This document shows positions 12,501-21,382 of a stretch of 64,000 bases of DNA, piece after piece. The position numbers and the translations under genes are program-made. Positions within the stretch are counted from its first letter, which is position 1; each line of letters opens with the position of its first letter. The stretch lies in NCBI RefSeq assembly GCF_018143015.1, contig NC_054740.1, positions 9,938,140-10,002,139 on the forward strand, read 5' to 3'. The notes under the pieces are model-generated. The model ran no database searches, was not told where the DNA came from, and saw nothing but the letters and a program-made list of their open reading frames with translations. This DNA is from Lytechinus variegatus. Taxonomy: Eukaryota; Echinodermata; Echinoidea; Temnopleuroida; Toxopneustidae.

Positions 12501-13157
12501 TATTACTTTTGCATTTCATTATATGAAATATTCTAATTTTTCTGCTCATTGTCAAGTGAAACGATTTTTTCCTCCCTGAACATGTGGAATTAACATTGTT
12601 TAATACTATATGGTTCAGTCAAGTTGGTCCTTATTGTCAAATCTGTAAAAAATGGAATATTGTATAATTTGAACAACAAAAGAAATAGTGAGTGAGGGAC
12701 ATCATCGTCTGTCTCATTTGCTGAGTTGTGCATATCACTGTTTTGTGAAAAATAAGCAAAACTTATTTTACATCCGATTTGGATGAAATTTTCAGCTTTA
12801 TGCTAGTATGAATTTTCTCTATTCATTCAAATCAAAATTTTAATGGGTGGAATTGACCTTTAAGAATTGGATGAAATTTTACTTTACAGTAAAGTTACAG
12901 TACATAAATGTGTAGTTTCAATTTAGGCTCATGCAGTAAAATACTACACTGTATACACACCAGATTTGATATCATCACCATTATATTGAAAGTTCACTTA
13001 ATCAAGAATGTCGTTTTAACAAAATATTTCTTACCTGAAATGCCCTTGAGACACAACCACGATATATCCTGTTTCCATTATTTGAATTTGCTTCCCGGGC
13101 TGCGGTAGTAGTACTGTTATAACTCCCGTTCACCATGTTCCTTGGTGTGTATACAGG
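2811..13157 (-). CDS. MS4A (CD20-like) tetraspanning membrane protein, gene span of 7 exons, 5' end not identified
   Basis: Joining seven minus-strand exons (13157-13035, 11873-11757, 10521-10459, 8581-8432, 7408-7253, 3942-3861, 3562-2811) with consensus AG/GT borders gives one open frame of about 480 residues. It has a short polar N-terminus, four hydrophobic segments (exon 2; exon 2/3 border; exon 4; exon 5), a Cys-rich juxtamembrane stretch (CYKACKCCRRCC) and a roughly 270-residue Gln/Pro-rich tail. The layout, with TM1 and TM2 linked by a very short loop and PIWGGL at TM2, matches the MS4A/CD20 family, whose members are plasma-membrane proteins that oligomerise and modulate receptor or calcium signalling. 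The tail is far longer than usual for the family (whole proteins are mostly 200-270 residues). Introns are filled with SINEs and MITEs. The first visible exon is preceded by a good splice acceptor, so an upstream exon is likely, although the in-frame ATG at 13136-13134 could serve as start. Confidence 0.85.
3861..3942 (-). CDS. MS4A-like gene, start of cytoplasmic tail
   Basis: An 82-bp exon with acceptor ttcctag and donor TTCCAA|GTAAGT. It encodes VYFAANMGGTPMMAVP... and ends in a split Ser codon completed by the last exon (A|GT). It enters in phase 0, in register with the Cys-rich exon upstream. Confidence 0.8.
3985..4275 (-). repeat. tRNA-derived SINE in MS4A intron
   Basis: Read on the minus strand: a tRNA-like head (GTGGCCCAGTGGATTGAC A box; GGGTCGTGGGTTCAAATTCC B box) followed by a body with CGACCCAGGTGAGGTAAA and an (ATT)n tail, the layout of echinoderm/mollusc tRNA SINEs. 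The same body motif recurs in the SINE at 53085. Confidence 0.8.
5076..5640. mobile_element. TTAA-type palindromic MITE (GGTCAAGTCCACC family), copy 1
   Basis: Ends TTAAAGGACAAGTCCACCCC and GGGGTGGACTTGACCTTTTA are inverted; a second pair of arms (ATCGGATGTAAAATAAGAAA and its complement) follows inside each end. Related copies are at 12297-12864 and 42075-42692, and a half copy at 51675-51870. The TTAA at the edges suggests a piggyBac/Kolobok-type target, which is inference. Confidence 0.8.
5708..5920. mobile_element. 213-bp hAT-like MITE, 7-bp TSD
   Basis: CAGGGCTCGACATTAGCA at one end, and an imperfect inverted copy (GTTAGTGTGGAGCCTTG) at the other. CAATAGT flanks both sides. Interior repeats GGGCCACCAAAA. 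Confidence 0.75.
6195..6330 (+). repeat. possible 3' end fragment of a retroelement
   Basis: CCGACGAAGATTCTGCTAGG and CGAAAGCTTAGGCCCC resemble the 3' tails of invertebrate reverse-transcriptase elements (Penelope-like). No coding region is attached; recognition is by memory of the motif only. Confidence 0.25.
6890..7165. mobile_element. MITE with GGCCTGGTCTCACTG ends
   Basis: GGCCTGGTCTCACTGGCCG on the left is matched by an imperfect inverted GCAGTGGGACCAAGC on the right. It lies in the MS4A intron just 5' (in plus coordinates) of the TM4 exon. Confidence 0.5.
7253..7408 (-). CDS. MS4A-like gene, TM4 and Cys-rich cytoplasmic exon
   Basis: A 156-bp exon (52 codons, phase 0/0) with acceptor tcctttag and donor ATG|GTGAGT. 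It encodes TM4 (MLIDGLLIFISFLEVACG) and then a dense Cys/Arg/Lys cluster (ACYKACKCCRRCCRAC), a plausible S-palmitoylation site just inside the membrane. Confidence 0.87.
7770..7927 (-). repeat. SINE with 7SL-RNA-like head
   Basis: Minus strand reads CCGGGCGTTGTGGCGTGCGC then CTGTAATCCAAGCTGTGGGG, closely resembling the 5' end of 7SL RNA/Alu, followed by a B-box-like GAGGTTCGAGCCCTGG and a body CTTTCGGATGGTGAC...GGTCGGTCCC. It directly follows the tRNA-type SINE at 7928-8286 in the same orientation. Confidence 0.5.
7928..8286 (-). repeat. tRNA-derived SINE
   Basis: Minus strand: GAGCCATGGTGTAGTGGTTC (A box) ... GGTCGTGTGTTCGAATCC (B box), body with CACTCTCAACCCTGGTG and GTGCTTAGACACGTCGCTTT, and an ATTATTATATTATT tail. 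It is a full-length tRNA SINE in the intron between the TM3 and TM4 exons. Confidence 0.85.
8432..8581 (-). CDS. MS4A-like gene, TM3 and extracellular loop exon
   Basis: A 150-bp exon (50 codons, phase 0/0). The acceptor is cttgaag; the donor is AACTCA|GTAGGT. It encodes TM3 (VIAYLVMSTISAIFAFLM...) followed by an acidic/polar loop containing two Cys residues (FICHP and YCESNS) that may form the loop disulphide known in CD20-type proteins. A GT further downstream would break the frame with the next exon, which is why the donor at 8431-8430 was chosen. Confidence 0.85.
8688..9420. mobile_element. 0.73-kb inverted-repeat element
   Basis: AAACCCTCAAAAAAAGTTCT at the left and ACTTTTTTTGAGGGGTTT at the right are inverted; GCAACTCA repeats at both ends. 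The left half is internally duplicated (GAGTGCTAATAAATTTCTTA at 8721 and 8938). Confidence 0.7.
9633..10411. mobile_element. 779-bp element, TAGGGACAGTGATTTTCC termini
   Basis: Perfect 18-bp terminal inverted repeats TAGGGACAGTGATTTTCC, flanked by CTAGTA on both sides. The subterminal region repeats GAAACGGAAA several times at both ends. Likely a non-autonomous hAT-type element. Confidence 0.75.
10459..10521 (-). CDS. MS4A-like gene, small exon completing TM2
   Basis: A 63-bp exon (21 codons, phase 0/0) with acceptor cctttgcag and donor ATT|GTAAGC. It encodes IYITTGCLGVSN followed by a Lys-rich loop (KPKSKK), filling the gap between PIWGGLL and the TM3 exon, as the small TM2 exon does in other MS4A genes. 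The exon is too short to stand out as an ORF; it was found by looking for the missing TM2 half. Confidence 0.85.
11035..11295 (+). repeat. tRNA-derived SINE
   Basis: TGTGGTTTAGTGGTTAGAGC (A box) and GGTTGTGAGTTCGAATCCC (B box) spaced as in a tRNA, followed by a body (GAGGCCCGAGAACAATATCT) and a CAGAAACAGAAAC tail. The long body and the lack of a clean acceptor stem argue against a functional tRNA gene. Confidence 0.8.
11757..11873 (-). CDS. MS4A-like gene, exon with TM1 and start of TM2
   Basis: A 117-bp exon (39 codons, phase 0/0) between acceptor tactcag and donor CTG|GTAAGT. It encodes TM1 (VTGILHIVAGALSIVFG...), a short loop, and the start of TM2 ending AIPIWGGLL. The P-x-WGG sequence at the start of TM2 is a typical MS4A signature. 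Confidence 0.88.
12130..12152 (+). repeat. poly-G tract (23 G)
   Basis: Uninterrupted run of G in an MS4A intron; similar 24-G run at 13841-13864. Confidence 0.9.
12297..12864. mobile_element. TTAA-type palindromic MITE, copy 2
   Basis: Same family as 5076-5640, more diverged: AGGATAAATCCACCCCAACA left, GGGTGGAATTGACCTTTAA right, shared interior (CACATCCTGGTCGGTATGCA). Confidence 0.75.
13035..13157 (-). CDS. MS4A-like gene, first visible exon (N-terminal cytoplasmic segment)
   Basis: A 123-bp exon (41 codons, phase 0 at both ends). The acceptor is a pyrimidine-rich tract ending tttttacag; the donor is CAG|GTAAGA. It encodes a polar, Ser/Thr/Asn-rich segment ending GCVSRAFQ, which joins directly to the first transmembrane segment of the next exon. 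An in-frame Met (MVNGSYN) could be the initiator, with A at -3 and G at +4. The strong acceptor argues instead for an upstream exon that I could not locate. Confidence 0.75.
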
Positions 13158-13410
13158 CTGTAAAAATACAGGATAAGATATCATAAAACTACAAGGCTAC
13201 AAAAAAAATCCATAACCAAAACATATATACTCTACTCTATTTTGAATTTATTCATGACAGAACTGCACATTTCTTAACATTCCTGTACATACAGAAAATA
13301 AAAATGAAAGAATTAAGGTAAGTGCATGCTTTGTTCGTAGTCTATCCAATTTTTTTTGGAAATGTAGACCTAGCATTTAGCATCAAATATTTTGATACCC
13401 TTTCGACTAA

Positions 13411-13690
13411 ATGTCAAGCATACAGTCATCTGGCCAGTTGCATGGGTATCGATGGATGCATGCCAAATGTGCTGCAAACGGTCTTCGGATATCAAGAGAG
13501 AATGTTCGGCTGTTTATGCTAATTTTGCATCCCGAAGGAGTCAACGAGAGACGTAGAAGGCGTCTGCAGAGACGAAGCTATCGCGGGGTTGGACCTAACT
13601 TTACCTGGCATCTAGATTGTTATGATAAATTGAAACCTTATGGGATTAGTATCAGTGGATGCATTGATGGCTTCTCAAGAAAAATGATAT
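13411..13690 (+). pseudogene. integrase-type (rve) transposase fragment
   Basis: Encodes an N-terminal HTH-like stretch (LHGYRWMHAKC... LRISRENVRLFMLIL), DPEGV-like HPEGVNERRRRRLQRR, then GPNFTWHLDCYDKLKPYG and SGCIDGFSRK. This order is typical of the rve-type integrase proteins widespread in marine animals; the Asp in WHLD is the first catalytic Asp. The frame ends just after GFSRK, where homologues continue into the rest of the catalytic core, and a frameshift separates it from the related stretch upstream. It is a dead fragment. Confidence 0.7.
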
Positions 13691-13840
13691 CCACTCATGA
13701 ATGAAAGTGCCCCCCCCCCCTGGGACTATGTTGTTTAAGCCAAAAGTGCTTAGAATTTCAATTCTTAAGTAAAAAATAAAAAAAAGGATGGATCCGCCCC
13801 TGCTATCATTTCGCTAGACACAAATTAAATGGCGCCACCC

Positions 13841-13864
13841 GGGGGGGGGGGGGGGGGGGGGGGG
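13841..13864 (+). repeat. poly-G tract (24 G)
   Basis: Uninterrupted run of G following GGCGCCACCC. Confidence 0.9.
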
Positions 13865-14719
13865 CATTTGCCTCCCTCAGAAATTTTGACTGACTGAACC
13901 GGAAATATATATAGGTCTATAATAGTGCTGTAAATAAAGGTAAATAAGCCCGTAGGCCTATATAATAAGCCCCATTATATCATACTCAAGATGTGACTTG
14001 AACAGCTAGTACAGGCCTATTTCACTCTGCAAATTTGTAATCCTGTCACTGTTAACACCAAATAAAAATCTTCCAAAAGTACGTCATATATGAATTCAAT
14101 AGTTACTGATATCTCATCACGCTATAGCGCATTAAAGCCCGCAGGCTTTATATTTTTATGTGGGCATGTGGTACAATAGGGCTTCTGCTTTGATTGTTTC
14201 CGAATAGATCACCCTCTTCAAATATTTTCTCTTTTTAAACAAAAACACCTATACATATATTCACTTAAATTACATCAATTAATACCATATTATATTCAAA
14301 TTTAAGAAGAGAACGAAGCAATTTCAAAAGGGTGGTAAAATAATAGGGGCTCATCCCAGTGTCGCGGGTGGGTACATTTTTGAAAAAAAATGTTTGGCCA
14401 AAACCCAAAACACTAACATTTATAGTCCTTTATGAAAATTGTCCTTCCTTTCCCCCATGTGTTTCTAGCAGTTTCTGAAAAGAATGGTTTAATTGAAAAC
14501 CCAGCCTGATGACGAGCAGAAGGAAATGGTTATCATACGAATATCGTGGGAATTATAGGCCCTATAATCGATGATAAGTCATGATCATCAGCACCCGTCA
14601 CCACCAGCTTGGCTATGGTTCAACCTTGGTCCCAGCTGACCGTGGTTGGGGTGCCGATGTCAGCCAATGTCTGCGAAAATCGGATTCCATAGATCGAGAC
14701 CAATAAAAATTAGAATACT

Positions 14720-14860
14720 ACGTACGTACGTAATAAATACCACGTACGTACGTGGTAATACTGCGTACGTACGTGATAATTATCACGTACGTACGTAATA
14801 ATACTGCGTACGTACGTGATAATTATTACGTACGTACGTAATAATACTACGTACGTACGT
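14720..14860. repeat. tandem array of ACGTACGTACGT palindromes, 21-22 bp period
   Basis: Seven 12-bp cores (two with G for the first A) start at 14720, 14742, 14763, 14785, 14806, 14828 and 14849, so spacing alternates exactly 22 and 21 bp. Spacers are AT-rich (GATAATTAT, AATAATACT). It can be seen as a 43-bp repeat of about 3.3 copies. Confidence 0.92.
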
Positions 14861-14971
14861 GATATTTTTTTTTTTTCGTTGTCAGAAATGTCCGGTTTGG
14901 GGCTTCGTAGAATACAAATGAACATAGCAATAACTAATTGTGAGAAACAAATCTTGATCGGATATTATTGT

Positions 14972-15453
14972 ATGCTTTTCACACTGCACTTTTTGTCTTA
15001 AATTGGTGGGACTAAGGGGGGGGGTCTTAGCCCCACCAATTTCCCGGGGTTAAGCTTAGCCCACTTCGTTTTCACACTACGTTTTAGCAAAGTGGGCTAG
15101 CACGGTAAATAGTACGGTACTATCTGGCCCTGCAAAAAAGCAGGGTCAGCCAGCTTAGCACCACAATTGCAGTGCTAAGAGATGCAGTGTGAAAACGAAA
15201 CAGGGCTAAGGAAAGTGGGGCTAAGCATTAGCCAATCACAGAAGTCGAATTGCATGTTAATCACGCTCTGTTTGGTAAAACCATCAATATTCATGAGCTG
15301 AGGGATAGTCCGGGGTTAAGGCATTAACCACGGATGAGCAGATAGTATGGGGTTAAGAAAGACAGTGTGAATCGAAAAAAAGATAGTATGGGGTTAAGGA
15401 TAGTCCGGGTTAAGGATAGTATGGGGTTAAGGAAATGCAATGTGAAAAGCATC
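14972..15453. mobile_element. GGGGTTAAG MITE with TGCTTTTCACACTGCA ends
   Basis: ATGCTTTTCACACTGCA at the left and TGCAATGTGAAAAGCAT at the right. The interior carries many palindromic GGGGTTAAG, AGTGGGGCTAAG and TTAGCCCCACC units shared with 18180-18453 and 21170-21400. Confidence 0.75.
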
Positions 15454-16147
15454 TTAGTGTAGGATGGTTACTTTGTCATTTTCCTATTTTGTTTATTTCC
15501 TTTAACTTGTGTTCTCTCCTGCTGTTTTACATTTCTATTCCGTCTAGACATGAGTTCATTTGCATTTCTTTTCAGCACTGCCCTTGCAGTCTGAACTTAG
15601 ATTATTTGAGTTTAATGATTTTCATTCGTCATTAATTCATTCTACTCTGAATGCCTTTCCTCTGATTCTCTTTTGTCGTCTTCATTCCTTCTCTATTCTC
15701 TCTTCAGGTGTTCCACTCATTCCATCCCTCACCTGACTCCGTTTCTACTCCCATTATTACATAATCACCAGATATCTTTGTCATCTCATCTCATTCCTTA
15801 TTGGTTTATCTTATGAATTGGGTTCTTACATTTTAGTTCGATCCTTCCATTATTTTTATTTTGATTGGTTGACTCTACTTGATTTATATATTTATGTAAA
15901 TTATACTATGATTCTGAGTTTTACTGAGGCAAAGTAGCCCAGAGATTAAAGCAGTGCACTACCAGACTTCTTTGGTTGCAGTTCTATTTATTTGCATCTC
16001 AGTTTCACTTTATATTCCCCTTCGGTTTGATGATTGAGTTTGCTGATTTAGAACTTCATTTATTTTCCACTTCTTATAATTTTTCCAACCTTACAACTGG
16101 TGGTAGCGGTTATTTTATAGGCGAGTAAAGAACAATACAAATGAACA

Positions 16148-16828
16148 GGTAAGAGTTCCATATACTCCCCCCACTAAAATTGAAAATAAAAACATGGAGA
16201 AGGTTCAGAATAATATATCTAGCCCTAATATAGAACATATATGATGGGGAAGTGGAAATACATACCAAAATATGGCTTTATTCCGTCAAATTTCGAGCAG
16301 GATCTAATGCGTGTAATTGTCCATAGACATCGGTTTATTTAGTCAGTAAAGGGTCTGTGAGTCAAGACTAGTGAAACTGTCGGCTGATAATCGTTGAAAT
16401 ACCCCTTCCGGTATCAGCTCTTCTCGCTAGCATAGCGGGAAAGTGCAGATAAATTGAGATGAGTTCGAGTCCCAACCAAGGTAAGCAACAGTAAGTGATA
16501 AAAAAATCTGAGTGAACGAAACGGAAGTCTAAAAAATTCTGTAAAATTTCGAGCAGGATCTAATGCGTGTAATTGTCCATAGACATCGGTTTATTTAGTC
16601 AGTAAAGGGTCTGTGAGTCAAGACTAGTGAAACTGTTGGCTGATAATCGTTGAAATACCCCTTCCGGTATCGGCACTTCTCGCTAGCATAGCGGAAAAGG
16701 TCTTGAGTGCAGATAAATTGAGATGAGTTCGAGTCCCAACCAAGGTAAGCAACAGTAAAAAAGTGATAAAAAATCTGAGTGAACGAAATGGAAGTCTAAA
16801 TAGTGGGGGTGCATATGGAACTCTTTCC
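16148..16828. mobile_element. 681-bp element with perfect 8-bp TSD
   Basis: Termini GGTAAGAGTTCCATATACTC and, inverted, GGAAAGAGTTCCATATGCAC; AATGAACA flanks both sides. The interior contains a tandem duplication of about 255 bp (TTTCGAGCAGGATCTAATGC at about 16300 and 16548). The flanks 14910-14960 and 16829-16890 are copies of one another, so the target was itself a repeat. Confidence 0.8.
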
Positions 16829-17458
16829 AATGAACATAGCAATAACTGATTGAGAAACGAATCTTGATCAGATATTATTTGTATAGGCCTAGACATCAAC
16901 ACAAGTCTTATGAGAGTAATATAGTTTCAGTGAGTATCTGAAAAAAAAACATGCGTCGGGTAACGTTGGCGAAGAACAAAAGGAAACAAGATGGCGGCGT
17001 AAACATCGGGCAAGTTTCTTCCATCTTGTCATGATATTTTTCTCATTTTTTTGATGAATTCTTCTTTAGAAATAAAATCGATGGCGCAGAAATGTCGGAA
17101 ATGAAGTTGCATCCCATGTACAGTACATGATTTAGGGCTAGGCCCTAGATCGTTTAGAAGGAAAGTAGAAATCTCAGGGACAGGGGCGAAAGTTTCAGGT
17201 TTTGGCTGCCTACACGCACGTGAATGGATAAGGATTCCTAGCTTCGTTGAGAGTAACCTTACGTTAGTAAATGATTTTTACTCTGTAGAAGCCTCCTGGC
17301 TAGTTAGCCGAGGGCAGGACTATCGGGAAATACGGCCAAATCGTGGTTTTGGGAACCACTTGTCGATTTGTATTCGCGCACTTGTGTACTAATTGAATGG
17401 AGGTGGAAATAGGGAACCGTGCGTGTGACTGAATAAAGCGCTGCTGACTGTACCGGTA

Positions 17459-18176
17459 TAGTGAGTGATTGTATTACCGACCGGCCTTGTATTACCGAAG
17501 ACGTGCATCATATTCATATGCGTCAGAAAATAATCAAATACGCTCAAACCTTTGCAACATCCTTCCAAAGGGAACTTGAAAAGAAAAATGATCAAAAACA
17601 CAATTTCGAAGTCTTTATATCCTCTAAACATTAAAATATGGTCACAATAGCTCATCAGTGACTTTTGTTTTCCCAACTTTTCCCATAGAAAACACACGTT
17701 CGGTAATACGATACCTTTTTCAAGTGACCAAAAATTTCACTTGCGAAGAGAGGTCCGATTGGAAGCTGATGTCGTAAAAATGAAAAACAATTTCGGCAAA
17801 ATTTCTGCATATTTATATTTTTTAGGTATTTACCGTATGTATTTATGGTGAAAGTTTGGTGAATTTTATTGGAGTAGGCCTAATGTGTTTGATATGATCA
17901 AACTCATGAAAAGTGTTCGGTAATAGTATACCCAGTTGTTGTGTATCCGGACGGGTTGTGTGTCCGGACGATTAATTTTAGAATGTCATTTGGAGAAATT
18001 TACCAGCGAAGTTTCATCAATTTTTAGTACAAAATGTTAGGAAATATTATAAAGAACAAAATAGAAAATGATTACAAGTAATGAATTCATATTTTTAGTG
18101 TAATCCACAGACGAAAAAGAAGGTTTCAAAAAGATAAATTGTCCGGACACCCTACCCCCCATCCTACGATCCACTA
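17459..18176. mobile_element. GTATTACCG-motif element, copy 1 (interrupted)
   Basis: Begins TAGTGAGTGATTGTATTACC and ends CGGTAATA/CGATCCACTA, which is a near inverted repeat. Internal CGGTAATACGA and TATTACCGA units. The same element, uninterrupted, is at 21410-21878 (same orientation). Here a 239-bp insert (17926-18164) splits the right terminus. Confidence 0.8.
17926..18164. mobile_element. 239-bp TA-flanked insert with GTGTCCGGAC motifs
   Basis: Comparison with the intact copy at 21410-21878 defines the insertion to the base: TA is duplicated at 17924-17925 and 18165-18166. It carries TGTATCCGGACGGG, TGTGTCCGGACG and an inverted GTCCGGACACCC, but no long TIR. Confidence 0.75.
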
Positions 18177-18179
18177 TTA

Positions 18180-18453
18180 CCCTTTTTACACAGGTTAAAA
18201 TTTCCTTAACCCCGTACTATATAGGTGGGACTAAATGGCAATTTAGCCCCACCTATAGTACGGGGTTAAGCTTAGCCCACTTTCTTTTTACACAGCATTT
18301 TTGCAAAGTGGGCTAACACCACCTATAGTACGGAATTATTTGGCCCTGCAAATAAGCAGGGTTATCCCACCAATTGCGGTGCTAAGAGCCATGGCATAGT
18401 ATGGGGTTAAGATCGCATGTGTAAAACGAAAGTGGGCTAAGCTTAACCCCGTA
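18180..18453. mobile_element. GGGGTTAAG MITE, interrupted copy
   Basis: AACCCCGTACTATATAGGTG, TTAGCCCCACCTATAGTACG, GCAAAGTGGGCTAAC and TAAGCTTAACCCCGTA units as in 14972-15453. It continues after the 2.2-kb insert at about 20643 (CCCCGTACTATAGGTGGG). Confidence 0.7.
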
Positions 18454-20645
18454 GGGCGATTCCACACTAGAACTTCAAAAATATCATAAATTTCAACATG
18501 CTTTCAATAAGTCATAAGTAGTGTAATATTTTACTATGATACCTACATTTTATGAAAATTATGAGTTTTAACCAAAAGTGAAGACAGATATAGTTTTTTT
18601 GGGGGAGAACAATGGAATTTTAAATTTTCAATAATTTTGCTAATTGAATAGTCAAGAACAAATTCCGCCTGAAACAATTATTTGCAAAGCAAGAGAAGAT
18701 TGAAAATATTGCAGGTCAATAGAATAATATATCATTGATGATTCCAAATAATATCTACAACATTTTCATGATCCATAATAGGGGCAGCCCTGATTTTTCC
18801 AAACCTATTTTTGGCAATGTCCCGTACGACACATGACAATGCAAAAGTTTTTCCTACAATTTTATTTTTGATGATGCAATTTCATAAAATCAGTTTCTCT
18901 TTGTTTGACCCATGGGTGATCGATTTATCCCATAAGGATCTAATTACTGCCCTTCATTTTTCAATTATTGTCCTATTAAAAGTTGTCCCGTACGACACAG
19001 CGTGTGTCGTACGGGACATGTCCCGTACGACACACAATATAATAATGCATTTAATTGCAGGATTTGGATTCAGAAACCATAAATAGTAGGCATATTTAAA
19101 TTCATTTAATTGATTTAACATAAAGTGAACTGAAAAAGTACTTTGTTTATCTCCATAGAACATGAAATAGGTGATTCTAAACACTTTAATTGATTTCATG
19201 TAGGCTTATTCTTTAGTGAATCCCTTCAGCTAAACTGGTGATTTTCACTGATCAGAGCAGGTTAATTTCTTTTCATTGAGCATGAAAAGAAAACTTTTAT
19301 AATTATTTCAACCTAGCCTGGAAGATGACTTCTTCTTGCATGCTAATGTGGAATTATTATAAGATGTAAAAAAAATACATATCAATCATCATGATCATCT
19401 ATTTGGACTTCCCTTGATGATCACTATTTTTTTAATACAGTATTGAAACTCCTTACTTTTTTCAAGTTGTAAAAAAATATCTGGAAAATAAGACAAACCA
19501 TATGGTTTCATGAAATGCAGATGGGTTTGAAATAGTAGAACCGCATTTCTTTAGAAAAAAAAATTGTGACCAAAAAAAGCAAAAAAAGTGACAGTTGTGA
19601 CATATATCATGTAGATATACATTTTATTAACAAAATTATAACATTTTAGCCCCATAATTTACACAAAGTTTCATTCATTCATTGTTTAGTGTTTGGAAAT
19701 CATCAATTAATTCCCTAAAATATAACTTCACACAAAACCTGAAGTTTTTCAGCTCGTAAAAATGCTGTGAACACTTGTATATTTCCCATCATGAAAAAAT
19801 TATAACATATTGTTCCCAATTGTATATATTGAGGTTACTTAATTGTATTGTCCTGAATGACTACTTATTAAAAGATTTTTCATAAATAAGCAAGAATTTA
19901 GGGGCAATGCTCCTTCTGATTGATAAAAAGTTCATGTTTATTTATTCAGGCTGCCCAGTACAACACGCAAGTGCCTGTACAACACACAAGTGTCCCGTAC
20001 GACACACAAGTGTCCCGTACGACACAGAAGTGTCCTGTACGACACACAATTGTCCCGTACGACACATTATCTTGTTTATGATATATTGACAGAAATATTC
20101 ACCTAATAGCGGTTTCTAACCTAATGAATGTCTTAGTTTGATAGGATTATTATTACCATCAGCCAAATAATGTGATTGAAGAAGTCAAAGTGACATAAAG
20201 TAAGAAAGTTTGGCTTCAATTTAGAGATGTCCCGTACGACACATTTTTAATGTCCCGTACGCCACAATGTTCTTGAAAATTATAATTTGCTTTATTTATT
20301 CATGAATGTTTATTTTGCTTTCTTTTATAAATGTGTTTGTTCTTGGGTAATTGAGTGTCAATTTGAGTTCAGTTTCTATGAAATTTATCTGCCCAACTCA
20401 CAGACTTTTGAGTACAAACTTGAGGTTTCTAAAAAAGCCACTTTTTCTGCGTCCGTACGACACATTACTATTTTTAATCTGTAATATACAGGATGTGAAT
20501 TCAAGTCATGTTAAGTCTTGGTTTTTCTTACACTCTGGTAGTAGTTGATGACCACCTATAGTTACTGGAATATTTTTTTGTTTTTTCTTGTAAAAAACTG
20601 TCAAATGTTCTATAAATGTCCCGTACGACACGTATGGAATCACCC
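18454..20645. mobile_element. 2.2-kb element with 14 TGTCCCGTACGACACA-like motifs
   Basis: Inserted in a GGGGTTAAG MITE, whose family sequence AACCCCGTACTATAGG is broken here with GTA repeated on both sides. Ends GGGCGATTCC and GGAATCACCCC are inverted. Motif starts at 18818, 18984, 19003 (inverted), 19019, 19952, 19972, 19991, 20011, 20031, 20051, 20228, 20251, 20449 and 20617; six of these form a 20-bp tandem array. No transposase ORF inside. Confidence 0.75.
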
Positions 20646-21382
20646 CGTACTATAGGTGGGGATAAACACTCATTCAATGAACAAGGTTATGATATAACCT
20701 TGTTCTCACTTGTATCTCCATGTGTGGCAAAATAAGGGTGGCAATGTTTGGCTTATTTTCTCTTTTTCTTTGGGGAAAATGCTTGATTTTTTTACACTGA
20801 CAGTTTCCATTACACCTATTATTCATACAACTTGACTCTTATTTAAATTGATTCTTTAAATTATTTTTTTCTTAATTAAAAATAGAGATCAAAAAATGAA
20901 AATTTTCTTGCCATATTACTTTCCACCACTAGAGGGCGTACAAAAAAATATGCCAAAAATTCAAGTTTTTGAGCGCTCTTGTGAATACAAAAATTATTCC
21001 CAAGTTACTAATTAAAAATAAATTGAAACTGTATGGAAATTAGTAATTTTGGTCACAAAAGTGATATTTTAATGATTTTTAAAGTGTGTGCTCTGTACAA
21101 CATTGGCATAACATAGTCCTACATGTACCTGTAGATTCCCCACAGGCAGGGTGGTAGCAGTGAACAAGTGGGGCTAAATGGCAATTTGGCCCCACCTATA
21201 GTATGGGGTTAAGGAAATTGTAGCGGTACGAGTGAAGTACTTGTACTACGAATGATCGACATAAACCACTAGTCCGGGGTTAGCGAGTTTCGTGTGTGAA
21301 AAGCAAGCATTCCTTATCCGGAGTTAGCAATAACAATTTGGCATGTGTGAAAAGGAAAAAAAAAATAGTACGGGGTTAAGGA

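Noticed and set aside
14710-14925. Minus-strand 71-codon ORF with YVRT repeats
   Set aside because: Translation of the ACGTACGTACGT array.
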